Below, piece after piece: positions 45,400 through 56,690 of a DNA stretch of 64,000 bases. The notes under the pieces were generated by a model. That model saw nothing but the letters and a program-made list of their open reading frames with translations. It did no database searches and had not been told where the DNA came from. The stretch is from Diabrotica undecimpunctata. Taxonomy: Eukaryota; Arthropoda; Insecta; Coleoptera; Chrysomelidae. The first letter of the stretch is position 1. Each line of letters begins with the position of its first letter. The position numbers and the translations under genes were made by a program. Location of the stretch: positions 68,942,660 to 69,006,659 of the forward strand of contig NC_092810.1 of the NCBI RefSeq assembly GCF_040954645.1. The letters run 5' to 3'.

Positions 45400-46230
45400 T
45401 TTATTCAGCGCACAAATTCGTTTATTTAAAGTACACGTGACATTATCAGAAAGCTACAGCTCTTAACAGTTAATGATAAGTTTATCAAGAAAATGTTGTC
45501 ATCTGAAAGTGTTTATCCAAGAGCTCTGTCTGTATCTTCCAGCAGAAAAGAAGTCAATTTTAAGATTTTAAACATATCAATAACTGATTTACCTAGCTCA
45601 ACACAAACCTGATGGGTGTAGACGAAGCTTTTAAACAATTTCCAGAATATATGCCTATAATTATTATAAACGAAATGTAGCAGCGTTTAAATCCAATTTC
45701 GTTTACAATTTTGATTGATTTGGGAGCAAAAATAATACAAGTAATTCTAAACAAACTAAAAATCTCGAGTGAAGCTCATATAGTTTTTGTTTGGTATGAA
45801 GATACTAAGCTTAATCCCAAACAAGATGAGAGAAATGGGAGATATGGCACATGTGAAAGTAATATTGATATTAGAGGAGAACGCTAATTAAAAGATTTCA
45901 AAAACGGTATTGTCGAATGCTAAGAATACCTGTCGTTTAACTCAATTTCTCCGTGAATATTTAAAAAAACAAAAAAATTATGGAAAATTAGTTACATCAA
46001 AGGGTTTCAAAATAGGTGAATATTTGTTGCTTGAGGATTACCTCTTCGTAAAGAAACATTTGAATTATTATTAGACCAATATAAAATCGCTAATACTTTA
46101 TGTAATCATATAGATGCAGATAATCAGCTAATGTTTCAAGTAAAACAGCTTGATTACTTAAGATTAAATGAAACAGTCATAATAGATTCTTCTGACATAT
46201 ACGTATTTTCGAGGGCTACGGACGGAATGC
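45400..46230 (+). pseudogene. Unassigned fossil coding region
   Basis: Plus-strand frames, broken by stops and shifts, look protein-like: KFIKKMLSSESVYPRALSVS, MGVDEAFKQFPEYMPIIIIN, SSEAHIVFVWYEDTKLNPKQ, LTQFLREYLKKQKNYGKLVT, and KQLDYLRLNETVIIDSSDIY. I do not recognise the family. Composition and length suggest a degraded protein of about 270 residues from an unknown mobile element or virus-like source. Confidence 0.4.
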
Positions 46231-46297
46231 ATTGACCGATATAATGGATCCGATGTAACGACAGATCGTGCGACGTTTGCGCGAAACATGCGTGTTA

Positions 46298-46358
46298 CTT
46301 AATAAAATAAAATAAAAATAAAATAAAAAATAATTAAAATAAAATAAAATAAAATTTT
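46298..46358. repeat. AAAAT-type simple repeat
   Basis: Tandem AAAAT units with small variation (ataaaataaaataaaaataa and onward). Confidence 0.9.
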
Positions 46359-46424
46359 AGATTTTTATTACAAACATTTTGATACCTAACTTGCCCAGTT
46401 GCCAGCGAGTTATAGATTTATAGA

Positions 46425-47780
46425 AAACTAAAGCACTTTTTGGGCGTTTGCCGCTCGTCTAATAGTAGTGTTAAGTTGGGTATCGATATACACTGTGTTA
46501 TAGATGTTTATACATACAAGAGTACAATATTCCACTAATACTGGCATACACCAGGACCATCGCTGAATATTGCAGAGAGCTAAATATCCCGAAGCTGTTC
46601 CACAAAGCTTTTGAATGTTATTGTTTTTAGTTTTCAATTTGGCACAGAATATTTCAAGGAGTTTCTTAAAGAAGAGGGTACGGTCTAGTGTAATTCCTAG
46701 GTATTTAGGATACTGATTATTTAGAAATGTTTTATCTTGAAAAGTGATGTTTAATTTTCTGTGTGCCTATTTTTATTGACATGAAAACAGCATACTTCAG
46801 TTTTGCGAACACCAGGACACAGTCTCCATTTTTTTAAATATTCTTTTATAGTTTTTAAATCTCACGTTAAAGTTTCTATGAAAATATAAATCGTAAGTGT
46901 TATATTCTAGTCGTAAGTGTTATATCTTCAGCATAGCAAAATTGAGTATATGGAAAATCCGAGATGTATATGTTAAGAAGAAATGGTGCAAATACTGAGC
47001 ACGGTGGAAACCATTTCAGTTCAGTATGTTTTCTTTACGTATTTTGTCACATAATATTATTGCGTCACAATTATTTTTACGAACTTGTATATGAGTCCTT
47101 TTCTCTACACTGTAATAAAAGCTTCTGTGAGGTCTATAAATATCATGAATTTTTTTTTGGTGATTCTGAAAGCCGGCTTTAATATAGAATAGTAGTGCTA
47201 GGTCACAACTACTCCGATTAAGTCTTAAACCACCTCGCTTAACAGGTAGTTTTTGTAAGATTTCTGTTTCTCCAAAAATTTATAAGCACAGCTCAGTTAA
47301 CTTATGGACCTAAATTCTCTGGATTGTCATTTGATATGCCAGGTTTTAAAATGGCAATTACCTTGTCTGTTTTAAATTCTTGCCCCCAAGGAGATTGCCC
47401 ATATTGATTAAAAATTCGTTATTATGTACTTTTTTAAAAAGTTTAAGTTTTTATTTAGTTTTTAGAGTATGTGCTTTATAGGATGGTGCCACGGTAAGTT
47501 CACCGTTTTAACAACTATCTGATCAGAAGTAACTGAGCTTGTTTTGCTCTTTATTAGTATTGTGCCACCACTAAGTTTCCTCAGTGCCAGTCCCTTTCTA
47601 ATAGAGTGTTTGAAGTCTAAACTTTAAGTTGTTTTCGAGAATTATTGTTTTCTCTTTTCGCGAAGAAGCGATAACAACTCATCTACTTTTTCTGAGTTTT
47701 CTTGCTCTTGAAACTCGCTATATAATAGTTCTGAAAGATCCTCGCACCCTAGTATATTTTCTATAATATCTTGGAAGGTT
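46425..47780 (-). mobile_element. Jockey-like LINE remnant, minus strand
   Basis: Minus-strand words in order from 47400 down: YGQSPWGQEFKTDKVIAILK, NPENLGP, KRGGLRLNRSSCDLALLFYI, ISDFPYTQFCYAEDITLT (degraded YADD), LKTIKEYLKKWRLCPGVRKT, EVCCFHVNKNRH, and QYPKYLGITLDRTLFFKKLL. These are characteristic of Jockey-clade RTs, where the NPSKTEV/FHL and PKYLGVTLDRTL blocks follow the catalytic box. Stops are many. Confidence 0.7.
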
Positions 47781-48700
47781 TTTTTGCATCAGAGATGTTA
47801 CCTTTTCTAAAGCAATCCCAGTTGCTTATTTCTGATGGAATCTATTTTGTGTACTTTTCTAAGTAGGTATATAGTATATTAATTACAATTATTACTTCTA
47901 TTAAATTTACATCGAGGTCTCGTAACAGAAGTAATAATTGATATTTCGGGACTACCTTTCAAGAAGACAGGTCAGTGTTGTAAATGAGGAAATTTGTTAT
48001 GGACTTTTCTTGAGCACGGAAGTGGTTGATCTCGATAATTCGGACTCACAAAACAGAAATCGGATTTGAATTTCTCAATCAACAGCTTATTTAAACTTAG
48101 ATTTGTCTTTTGCTGCATCGAAAACTGGTTGGAGGTTGTTGAGTTACGCCCAGTCACATAGGGAATTGACTGCGTCGTCATTAGCGGTGTAGTTCCAATC
48201 TTTGTAGTGGCTGTTGAAATCTTCCACATAGCAGGATCGCTAGTTATTGGTATTACGTAATCGGGCTATGATTTACCAGGGGGTTTGTAGTTATTATTGA
48301 TTATTAAAATCTCTACTGTTATTGTAACCATCTGAATACTATTTAGTATGTCTGTTACTACTAACTGAACTTTAATGTTACTTTTAATATACTTAAAAAC
48401 GTCATTTTGGCTGATGTTACATCTAGTCAAAGGGCTAAAACAACGCGATGGGCTGTTTAAACTAATAAGTTAGGACACGCGAGGTGAGTGATAATGTAAA
48501 ACACAAAGGGCATTCAAATTGAAAGAAAAAATCTTTTGAATTAAAGTAGAATATGTGAATATATTTAAATAGTTTAATTAATTCTTTTGCAGCGGAGTTT
48601 GCTATTTTTAAAGTATTCTACCATTTTTAAATACACGTTATATGAACCGGTGATATGAAAAGTGTAATTAGTGAATTTTAACATTTTCAAATATTCTTAC
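47781..48700. other. GIPC intron, no gene assigned
   Basis: The minus frame 47972-48229 (85 residues, with SPNYRDQPLPCSRK) is open but not recognised and may be part of the LINE first ORF. The rest is AT-rich. Confidence 0.45.
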
Positions 48701-48949
48701 CTGCTGTTGAATTTCAGCTTTTCCTCCAGCTTTAAATCTCAGTGTTTCCTTGCCGCTTCCGTATCCTTTTTTACTACCGTTGACTTTACCTGTTTTTGGT
48801 GATATACTTGCGAATCCACTTTGCAACGGTTCCACAAGCCGAATTGTGAATGTAGCGCCTCTTGGGATTTCTTTAAGTGCTTTTGCTACCTCAAAATGAC
48901 GTTTTCCGATCATATTTTGATTGTCTAATTTTTCTATGTGATCACCCAC
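48701..48949 (-). CDS. GIPC: GIPC exon: second half of PDZ domain and linker
   Basis: Acceptor TTTATTACAG then VGDHIEKLDNQNMIGKRHFE, VAKALKEIPRGATFTIRLVE and the linker to ...KETLRFKAGGKAEIQQQ, donor GTAAGAATAT. VGDxIExxxGQ-like and RHYEVARxLKELPRGxTFT-like motifs identify the GIPC PDZ. Exactly 83 codons, phase 0 at both ends. The frame would run on past the donor for a few codons, but the GIPC homology ends at the splice site. Confidence 0.95.
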
Positions 48950-49599
48950 CTGTAATAAAAAAATATTAAAATTTGGAATAACAGTGAGGTTAAAATGGTA
49001 TAACGTTTAAAAAAAATTATTTAGCGTAATGAAAATATTTAAAAAAAGGGGGTTGTTCGAATAAATCCATTCGAACATGTAAAACTATTTATAAATACTT
49101 TTAATTTAGTATTAAACTCCACTTTTGACAAAAATGCACCCACTCTATAAATGTCATAAGTGTCAAACGATTGTCAAATAATTTGTCAACAGTTTTTTAG
49201 TAATATAGTTTTCTTGTGCACTCAAAACTCTTCAAAAAACAGACTACTCGAAAAATCACGCACCCCGCCTACCCTCAGAGCGAATTTAGACGTGGACAAA
49301 GCAACATCTTTGTTTGGCAGAAGTCCTAAAAATCCGTCAAGGATTTAATCCCTAAAAAGTATACAGTGCCCTCCAAATCGGTCAACGATTTGTCCCGCTG
49401 TTGGTATAACAGCAATCGATTATAATCACAGATATATACATATTGATTATAATATACAGTAGTGCCAGTTTTTGTATACACTAGGAGTGTTAGAAGTTTT
49501 TTTCGCATGGTTCTCTGGGTGGCCTTTGACACATGGTTACCACATCTCCGCAGCTCTTGATCCAGGATCTTCGTGATAAGGACTTGGATAGACAATAGT
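48950..49599. other. GIPC intron, no gene recognised
   Basis: Short frames without family resemblance. A CAGTGCCCTCCAAATCGG word near 49365 and a partly matching CAGTAGTGCCAG near 49455 might be TIR-like, but no element could be delimited. Confidence 0.4.
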
Positions 49600-50089
49600 G
49601 CACATACACTTTCGAAAGACTTACTAACTAGTAAGTAGTATTTAGTAGTAGGAATTTTGTTTAGTTCTTTATGTATTTGTACCGATTTTATTTATGCTAT
49701 TTGTTTTTCTTTCTTTTTCTATTTAATAAATCGTTTTGTACCTTTGGATAGCTTTTTGAACCGTTAGTGTTTAAGACATTCTTATATTACAGGTAAGAGC
49801 TCTCATATTTTGTAACCAGCAATCTACGTTATACTCTATATCTCATTTTAGGACATTCTTCATGTTTATCCTATTTTGTAGGTACTAATTTTATCTACAT
49901 AAAGTGGTCCTTCGAGCCGGATCTTGAGGCTCTTCTCTACCTGTAATCTCTTTCTTAACACTTTGGTTCAAAACTCTACAAAAATATCTTATATTTTTCT
50001 CCACCTTTAATGTTTTTATTTTTTTTAGTATTTTTAAAATCATTTGATAATTTAGGTATTATTTTGTATAAATAAATTCTCATTACGTG

Positions 50090-51270
50090 TCAAACATGGA
50101 GTTAACACAAAGTTAAAAAAATAGGCGCTTGGCAAAAACTAAATTGACAAAATTAAATAATTATTTCGATATAAATTTGGCTAATCTCAGTATTCACTCC
50201 ACTAAAGATCGTATTTTGCATTTAAAAAAGGCGTATGATTCTTATTGCCAAGCCCAAGATGAAATAGAATCCTCTGAAGTTGAAGATGATGAAGATACAA
50301 ACATAATCGATAATATTTATTTAAATATGCTCTCCACACTTGAGGAGAATTTGCTTAAATTTAGTTCTTTTTCTCAAAATAATTCCTCCAGTTTACCTAC
50401 GCAAAGAAGCATACAACTTCCCTAAATCCAATTGGAATGTTTTTCTGGCGATTTCAATAAATTTCAAACCTTTCATCAAATATTTACTAGCACCGTAGAT
50501 GCAGATACATCACTCACTAATATAGAAAAGTTTATTTATTTGCGTTATCTGTTAAAAGGAGAGCCCTTCAAGTTAATAGAGAATCTCACATTTATAGAGT
50601 CTAATTACAGCATTGCACTTTCCACGTTAATTAGTAGGTATTCCAATAATCGTATTGTTATCAAACAGTAATTCGCAAAGATGATTGATACAAAAGGGTT
50701 ACCTACTAATGCAACCTTTACCCAGCTCAGAGAATTTCACACAACCGTCTCTAATGCAATAAATCTCTTCTAAACCTTCATTTATCGCACGAGAAGTTGT
50801 TAAATTTAGTTTTTATACATCTTATCAGCCAGATATTAGACAATGCTACACTTCGGCAGTTAGAATTTTCTCAAGAACATGAACTTGAGCAATCAGATGT
50901 TTCCCAATTTATGAGTGCGATAGAAAATCGAGTCCGCCATTTAGAAATGCTTTCCATCACCACAGATAAGTCTAAACCTTCCGGTAACAAAGATGTACGA
51001 TTTTCATGTCATACCCATACTGATGCTAAACAAAATATGGCATTGTCTCGTTCTAGTTCCTTTAATAAGTCATGTGCATACTGTAAAAACAAGTCTCGTT
51101 CTATTTATGTTTGTAAAGATTTTAAGTCCCAAAATGTTGCCTCTAGACGTGAATTTGTCAAGCAGCACTCGATATGTTTTAATCGTTTAGGCAATAAACA
51201 TTTGATTAAAGAATGTCTTAGTAGTAAAACGTGTTTTCACTGTAACCAACGTCATAATTCACTGCTACAT
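50090..51270 (+). pseudogene. BEL/Pao Gag region with zinc knuckles
   Basis: From an ATG near 50096 the frames read LTKLNNYFDINLANLSIHST, ECFSGDFNKFQTFHQIFTST, LTNIEKFIYLRYLLKGEPFK and LSTLISRYSNNRIVIKQ, the DUF1759-type capsid of Pao elements. Stops at 50118, 50423 and 50669 and a shift near 50770 break it. The next frame contains the HSICFNRLGNKHLIKECLSS and KTCFHCNQRHNSLLH knuckle region; one expected cysteine is an arginine (FNRLG). Confidence 0.82.
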
Positions 51271-52440
51271 ATGGAGATCAGGACGTCACACTCCTCTGCT
51301 CACTCTCAAACGTCAAGGTCTCTCAATGGTAACTGTAGTTCTGTTTCTCAGAATTCTAATACTCATAGTTCTGTAGAGAACCACCCGTCTAATTCTCACT
51401 CACTTCCAGAAGTTGTAGATAATGTTTCACACAGCACAAATGCGGTTACACTCTCAAATGTTGTTTTAACTACTCCTAACAACTCTATAGTATTACTGAG
51501 TACAGTTGAAGTATATCTCTTTGACAAGTCTGGCAAACGAATTTATGTCAAAGCTCTTTTAGACAATGCCAGCCAGCTACCCCTTGTAACCAGTGACCTA
51601 GTACATCATTTAGGGATCACCACAGAATCTCAGATCATTAAAATTAACGGGGTTAACTCTGGCACGTCCACTTCCACCAAAGTTTCTCATTTGCAGATTT
51701 ATTCGGCAGCTACTGATCACAAGTTGAATGCTAGTTGCTTTGTAATTCCAAGTATTACTGGATATTTACCTCAGGTCAAAATAAACGCAAGGCAATCATA
51801 TTCCTAGTTCCATTACATTAGCGGATTCTCGTTATGCAATTCCCAGCCCAGTTCATCTATTGATCGGGGCTGATTTGTATTCTGATATTCTTTTAAATAA
51901 TACAGTCTCTCTTGGCCAAAAGCTACCAATATTACAGGAAACTCTTTTCGGTTACGTAATCTTCGGTAGGGTCCCAAGTTCAGCTATTAGTAAAGGATAT
52001 CATCTCTCCACATATCTTAATAATTTGGTCACATGCCATATCAATAATGTTTCTGACACCCCCCTCTCGTCTGATGAAGTGTTACATAGATTAGTGGAAA
52101 AATTCTGGGAGTCTGATCAACTTCCACGGATTCAGGATTCTGTAGATACAGAGCACCCCGCAGAAACTCAGTTTTTAAAGACCGTACAAATTCTTCCCTC
52201 AGGTCGATACAAAGTCTCTTTAAATTTAAATCGCCCTATTAGTGATATTAAATTATCAGGCTTTTTACTGGCAGCTAAGGCTCACTTTCTCAAATTAGAG
52301 AGAAAACTACACTCTGATCCACAACTCTTTGATAGTTATCGCAAGATCATTCATGACCAGATTAAAAGAGTACCTTTAAAGTCCCTAACCTCAGAAAATA
52401 GGCTAAATAATTATTTATTCCACTTTGCAGCCAGAAAAAA
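51271..52440 (+). pseudogene. BEL/Pao protease and N-terminal Pol
   Basis: RIYVKALLDNASQLPLVTSD contains the protease active site with DNAS in place of the usual DSGS. After a shift at about 51806 the frame 51860-52549 continues with HLLIGADLYSDILL, PILQETLFGYVIFGRV and RLVEKFWESDQLPRIQDSVD, then KVSLNLNRPISDIKLSGFLL. This is the spacer and start of the Pao RT. Truncated before the RT active site. Confidence 0.82.
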
Positions 52441-52461
52441 TGCACACGCACACGCACACGC

Positions 52462-52531
<70 letters not shown>

Positions 52532-52540
52532 ACACACTTT
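52441..52540. repeat. (CA)n microsatellite
   Basis: A run of CACACG then pure CA units, about 45 repeats. It marks the point where the BEL/Pao coding sequence ends. Confidence 0.95.
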
Positions 52541-54926
52541 AATTTCTAGTTATAACTTCTTTCCGTGTACATTTAGGTATATACAAATCGTTGCAAGTAT
52601 CACGCTTTGACGAACCATATCTTGGTTACCGTTAGTCCTAGAATATTTTTCAATCATTATTTTAAAGTACAGAAAATAAACTTTAAATCATGAATGTGTT
52701 TTTTATGAATGAAATAAACTTTGTTTTTTACTCGGTAATGCATAAATCTAAGTGTACAAGAAAAAAAGTTACGAGAAATTTAAAAAATAGCCGTAAATGC
52801 AAAAATAGTTAAAAATAGAAAACTTTGAAGAACTGTATCTTGCTTAAAATTAATCTAGAATATTCCGCAGTAGACCATTTTAAAGGTGATTGATTTTTTT
52901 TCGACTAAATGTACCATTACATTTACCTAAAGCTTCTTATTACCAAATGCACTCTAGTACATAGGGACTAATTCACCCCTTACTCAAAAACGCACCCTTT
53001 TAAATGGTAGCACTCCTCGGTTTTTTCATATTTGGGGGTCCATTGAGCATATGCAACTAATAAAAACCCTTTACGCTGTAGTTCCTTTTGGCCCTTTTTT
53101 ATGGACTTAATCAATAACTAGAAATACTAGAAACCCAATTTCAAATAGGGGACAAAGTTTGAAAAAAAAACACAAAATTTTGTCTAGTGCAGCTTATAAG
53201 GTCATGTTAAGAAACTAAAAAGCTAATGTTAAAGAAAAGACACTCCATAGTAGTGTAGGATTAAGTTTGATAAATGAAAAAGCCTTAGGACAATAATACT
53301 TAAAAGATTAAAACCTTACCAAGAAGTCGAAGAAGAAGAAGATGAAACTCCTTCAGGCTTCGAGTAGTGTGGGATTTTAAATTTTTCTATTTGCCTGGTT
53401 TTTTGTCATTTACTGTAATCCTTTGCTGTCAGCCTCATCATTTTATTTTTAGTAACTCCATATTTATCGCTATGTCTATCATTTCCTTTATCATCCAACA
53501 TTTGTAGTAGTTTTTGTCTACACCACTAACATAGTCACTGAGGCACTCCCTTTTTTGTTTAAATGTGTTCCTAGTCAACCATTTGTAGGGATTTGCACCA
53601 TGTTAACTAATTTGGAGAAGCTTTGAACATTATTACCGTTTAGTTTACTAAGCCCCACTTTGTAGGTATACAATTCACCAAAGAGGAAAGTAGTCATAAA
53701 TACCGATTTACTTTTTGGCACTTTTTCCCTTACTGATTCTTTTTGACTATTTTTTTGGTAATGAGGAGATTTTGTTTTTGGACTCACATTTCAGGAGAGT
53801 TTAATTTCAACTTTAGTTCAGTTTTTCAGTTTTCACGTAACTTTTTAGATGAGGTTTTCATAAAATTTGCGCAAGCGTTAATCAATTTGGGTGCAGACTT
53901 TGGTAACATGATATAAAAACATATAAGTTTCTCGAAGAACTTTAGCAAGGGTGGTTTTACTAGGAGAATTCCACAGAATAAAATGTAAGTTATAATCAGT
54001 TCTTAAAAATTTTGAAATTTGTTTTACCACGGATTTATGAACAGAATACCTACGACGTAGTTTTTTAACTCTATCGGCTCATGTTTTAGATGGCATCATG
54101 TATCTTTGGAATTATGTTCTTGGACATTTGCGAATTTGGAGAAAAAAACTGGTATTAGCATACAGAAAGTGACATATTAAACGTCATGTGTCCATCATAA
54201 TTTAAATTTAGTTATGTACGACGTTTTAGAAAGCAACAATACACTTCTACAACTAGGAGTAGTGATAAATGAATCAAAACAACTCGTGGGTTTGATCGAC
54301 GAGACGAGAGGAGAGATCGAATGACGAGATCGAATTTAATATATACGATGTGAATTAGTATTCAAAATGTTTAAGCATAAACTCACATAATATACTAATT
54401 GAAAGGTACGATAAAAGGTTTATCAGCAGACTAATTGGTTTAAACATTCTTACACTGAAATCGCTCCAAAATAAGTAGATTTTTATTTTTGAAATAAAGT
54501 TATATTAAATTTTATTTATGAATTTTATATGACGTGGTTCGTGACTCTTGTATAAATCACGTGTTAATGGGCGGGACTAATTTACGGGAACTCGCGTGAG
54601 TGATCGTACCGTCATCGAACTTTTAAATCTGTAGAAATGACATGAACACATTTTTTTACAAAACAATTTTTTATTTATAGGTATTTGATAACGGTAAATA
54701 GATAATTGTCTATTTATATCTTTCTACAAGTTAATTTATCTTATCATGTTATCTGTAAACCTTATGACGATTTCTGTAAAAAACTTTATTTCTGCATTGC
54801 ATTGATGACACTTAGGGGAAAACTTGTTTGTAATAATACGTTTTATAATTCTACAAGGTAGTAAAAATATTTTACATATGTTTAAGTTCCATTTATTTAT
54901 TATATTATCTTATTTACATACCTTAC
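52541..54926. other. GIPC intron; coding-like minus stretch at 53300-54100
   Basis: Mostly AT-rich. On the minus strand 53300-54100, frames such as QIPTNGWLTRNTFKQKRECL, SDYVSGVDKNYYKCWMIKEM and SPSKTTLAKVLRETYMFLYH look like an old coding sequence with many breaks. I cannot assign a family. Confidence 0.4.
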
Positions 54927-55060
54927 CTGTATATGAGGTATATGCGACACGACCGAACCTTCTTTTATTCGTTTTATGAATGCATATCCGGCTCCATTAT
55001 CCGTAATTGTAAGTCCTAATGCGTCTTCCGATTTTGTTAATTCGACTTCTTTGGGTCTAC
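54927..55060 (-). CDS. GIPC: GIPC exon: first half of PDZ domain
   Basis: Acceptor CTTTAAAG/GTA..., then [40 protein letters not shown] and IPHIQ, donor GTAAGGTATG. The [10 protein letters not shown] segment is the carboxylate-binding loop of the PDZ fold and is almost unchanged in GIPC proteins from insects to vertebrates. Its first codon is split with the preceding exon (G from 58573 plus GT here); its end is phase 0. Confidence 0.96.
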
Positions 55061-55244
55061 CTTTAAACAATACATAAACACTTTATTATTAATTATTTAA
55101 AAAGTATTTAAAAACATATTCGAGACATAATTAACAAACATGAATTAACACACTGAATATTTAGGAATAAAAACGGAAGCTTTTACTACTGATTCATATC
55201 TTGCAATAAAGGGAATGAAAATTTAAAAATTTCTAAGTAAAAGC

Positions 55245-55460
55245 TTATCATCTTCATCATCATGGTGCTACCTTAAAGAGCCTCGACCTTCTCAAGTTTT
55301 CTTCGCCAGTCTGCTCTGACCCTTGCTTGGATTTTCCAGTTAACTACACCGATCTTCTCAGCATCCTGTGTTACCCCGTCTATCCACCTCAGCTTTGGTC
55401 TACCCCGTCTTCTCATTCCCATCGGTTGCGCTGTTAGAACGTTTTTTATCATATTCGATT
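55245..55460 (-). pseudogene. LINE C-terminal fragment, minus strand
   Basis: Minus-strand frames read MIKNVLTAQPMGMRRRGRPK, LRWIDGVTQDAEKIGVVNWK and ARVRADWRRKLEKVEAL, the tail of an RTE-like LINE. Lies directly before a plus-strand LINE, with only a few bases between. Confidence 0.75.
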
Positions 55461-55464
55461 CCTG

Positions 55465-56690
55465 AGCCCTGCACCAAACTTATGCTTGTAGATATTCTGG
55501 AGTTAAAAGTTATATCTAAGCCTCTATATTCCGTTCTTACAGAAATGAAACCACTAAGAACGAAATTATCTTCATTCTAACCGACAGGATTACTACAGTA
55601 AAAGATGTTAGTGTAATAAATAGATTTCAAACAGGCAGTGACCATAGACTAATTAGAGCAAAAATTGTTCCAAATCTAAAACTACAAAGAATAAAATTAA
55701 TCACAAAACCAACAGTAACTGGTTTTAATCATTCTTGATAGTGCCAAAAAAAATCAGACGATCACAACAAAATTAACATAGGAAACTGTCAATATAACTA
55801 AAATAACGCTAAAACAAAAAAGGAAAATGAAAGTAAGTAGCAACATACAATACACAGAACTTTGGAAGACAACAAGGAAAAGTATTAAGGAAGACACAAG
55901 AAAATACAATGAAAGACTGGTAGAAAATGCAATCGAAAACAGAAAAAACTATAAGAATACAAAAAAATGATTAATCATTGGGAAGAAGGAAGTCGTGGCT
56001 CTAACAAATAAAAACACCAGAATTACAGACAGAAATGAAATTCTACAGCGAACTATACAAAGCCCCTAAAATACTTGAAGAAGCAATCAGTCACCAAGAA
56101 GATGTACGAGAAGTCCTTCCGAAAGAAGTAGAATCGACAATTAGAAAAATTAAAAGCGGCAAAGCACCTGGAATAGATGACATAATAGTGGATCTGATTA
56201 AATACGCTGGCAAAAAAACCTGGAAAATCTTAGCAGGCATATTTACGAACTGCCTAAGATCAAGATGTATACCAGACCAGTGGAATACAGCAATTATCAT
56301 TCATAAGAAAGATAGCCAAGAGGATATCAAAAACTACAGACTATAAGTCTACTACCAATCATATACAAGATATTCACAAAGATTATCAACAACAGATTAT
56401 GAAATGCATTAGATGTTGCACACCCAAGAGAGCAAGCTGGCTACAGAAGTGGATTCAGTACTTTGGATCATATCCATACGCTTTGAGAACGAAAGAGTAG
56501 TAGTAAAGAATATACCACTAGCATTAACCTTTATAGATTTCGAGAAGGCTATCACCAAAGCTCCTCACTGCAACTCTAGTAAATATATTCAGCAAAATGA
56601 ACTGGCAGAGCAAAGGCGTATCCATTGATGAAGAATACCTCAGCATCACCGCGTGCATTATTCTGGATATACCTGCTGATCTACGCCAAA
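55465..56690 (+). mobile_element. RTE-like LINE fragment: endonuclease end to RT start
   Basis: Words in order: VKDVSVINRFQTGSDHRLIR-like endonuclease end near 55600 (VINRFQTGSDHRLIRAKIVP), then MKFYSELYKAPKILEEAISH, EVESTIRKIKSGKAPGIDDI, IVDLIKYAGKKTWKILAGIF, DQWNTAIIIHKKDSQEDIKN and SLLPIIYKIFTKIINNRL, then REQAGYRSGFSTLDHI. These are the endonuclease C-terminus, the connector and RT motifs 0-2. The catalytic box is not reached. Confidence 0.82.

Larger units (their letters stand above)
49600..52440 (+). mobile_element. Truncated BEL/Pao LTR retrotransposon
   Basis: An LTR-like region with AATAAA near 49725 is followed by TGGTCCTTCGAGCCGGATC at about 49905, a primer-binding/leader word seen in BEL/Pao elements. 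Then come gag, zinc knuckles, a Pao protease and the N-terminal part of Pol. The RT catalytic part, RNase H and integrase are absent: sequence breaks into a (CA)n repeat at 52440. Exact LTR ends were not resolved. Confidence 0.82.

Noticed and set aside
49360..49470. CAGTGCC-type words suggesting TIRs of a small DNA transposon
   Set aside because: The two words do not form a convincing inverted pair and no target duplication is visible.
52425..52610. HTHTHT-type plus-strand frame
   Set aside because: Translation of the (CA)n repeat only.
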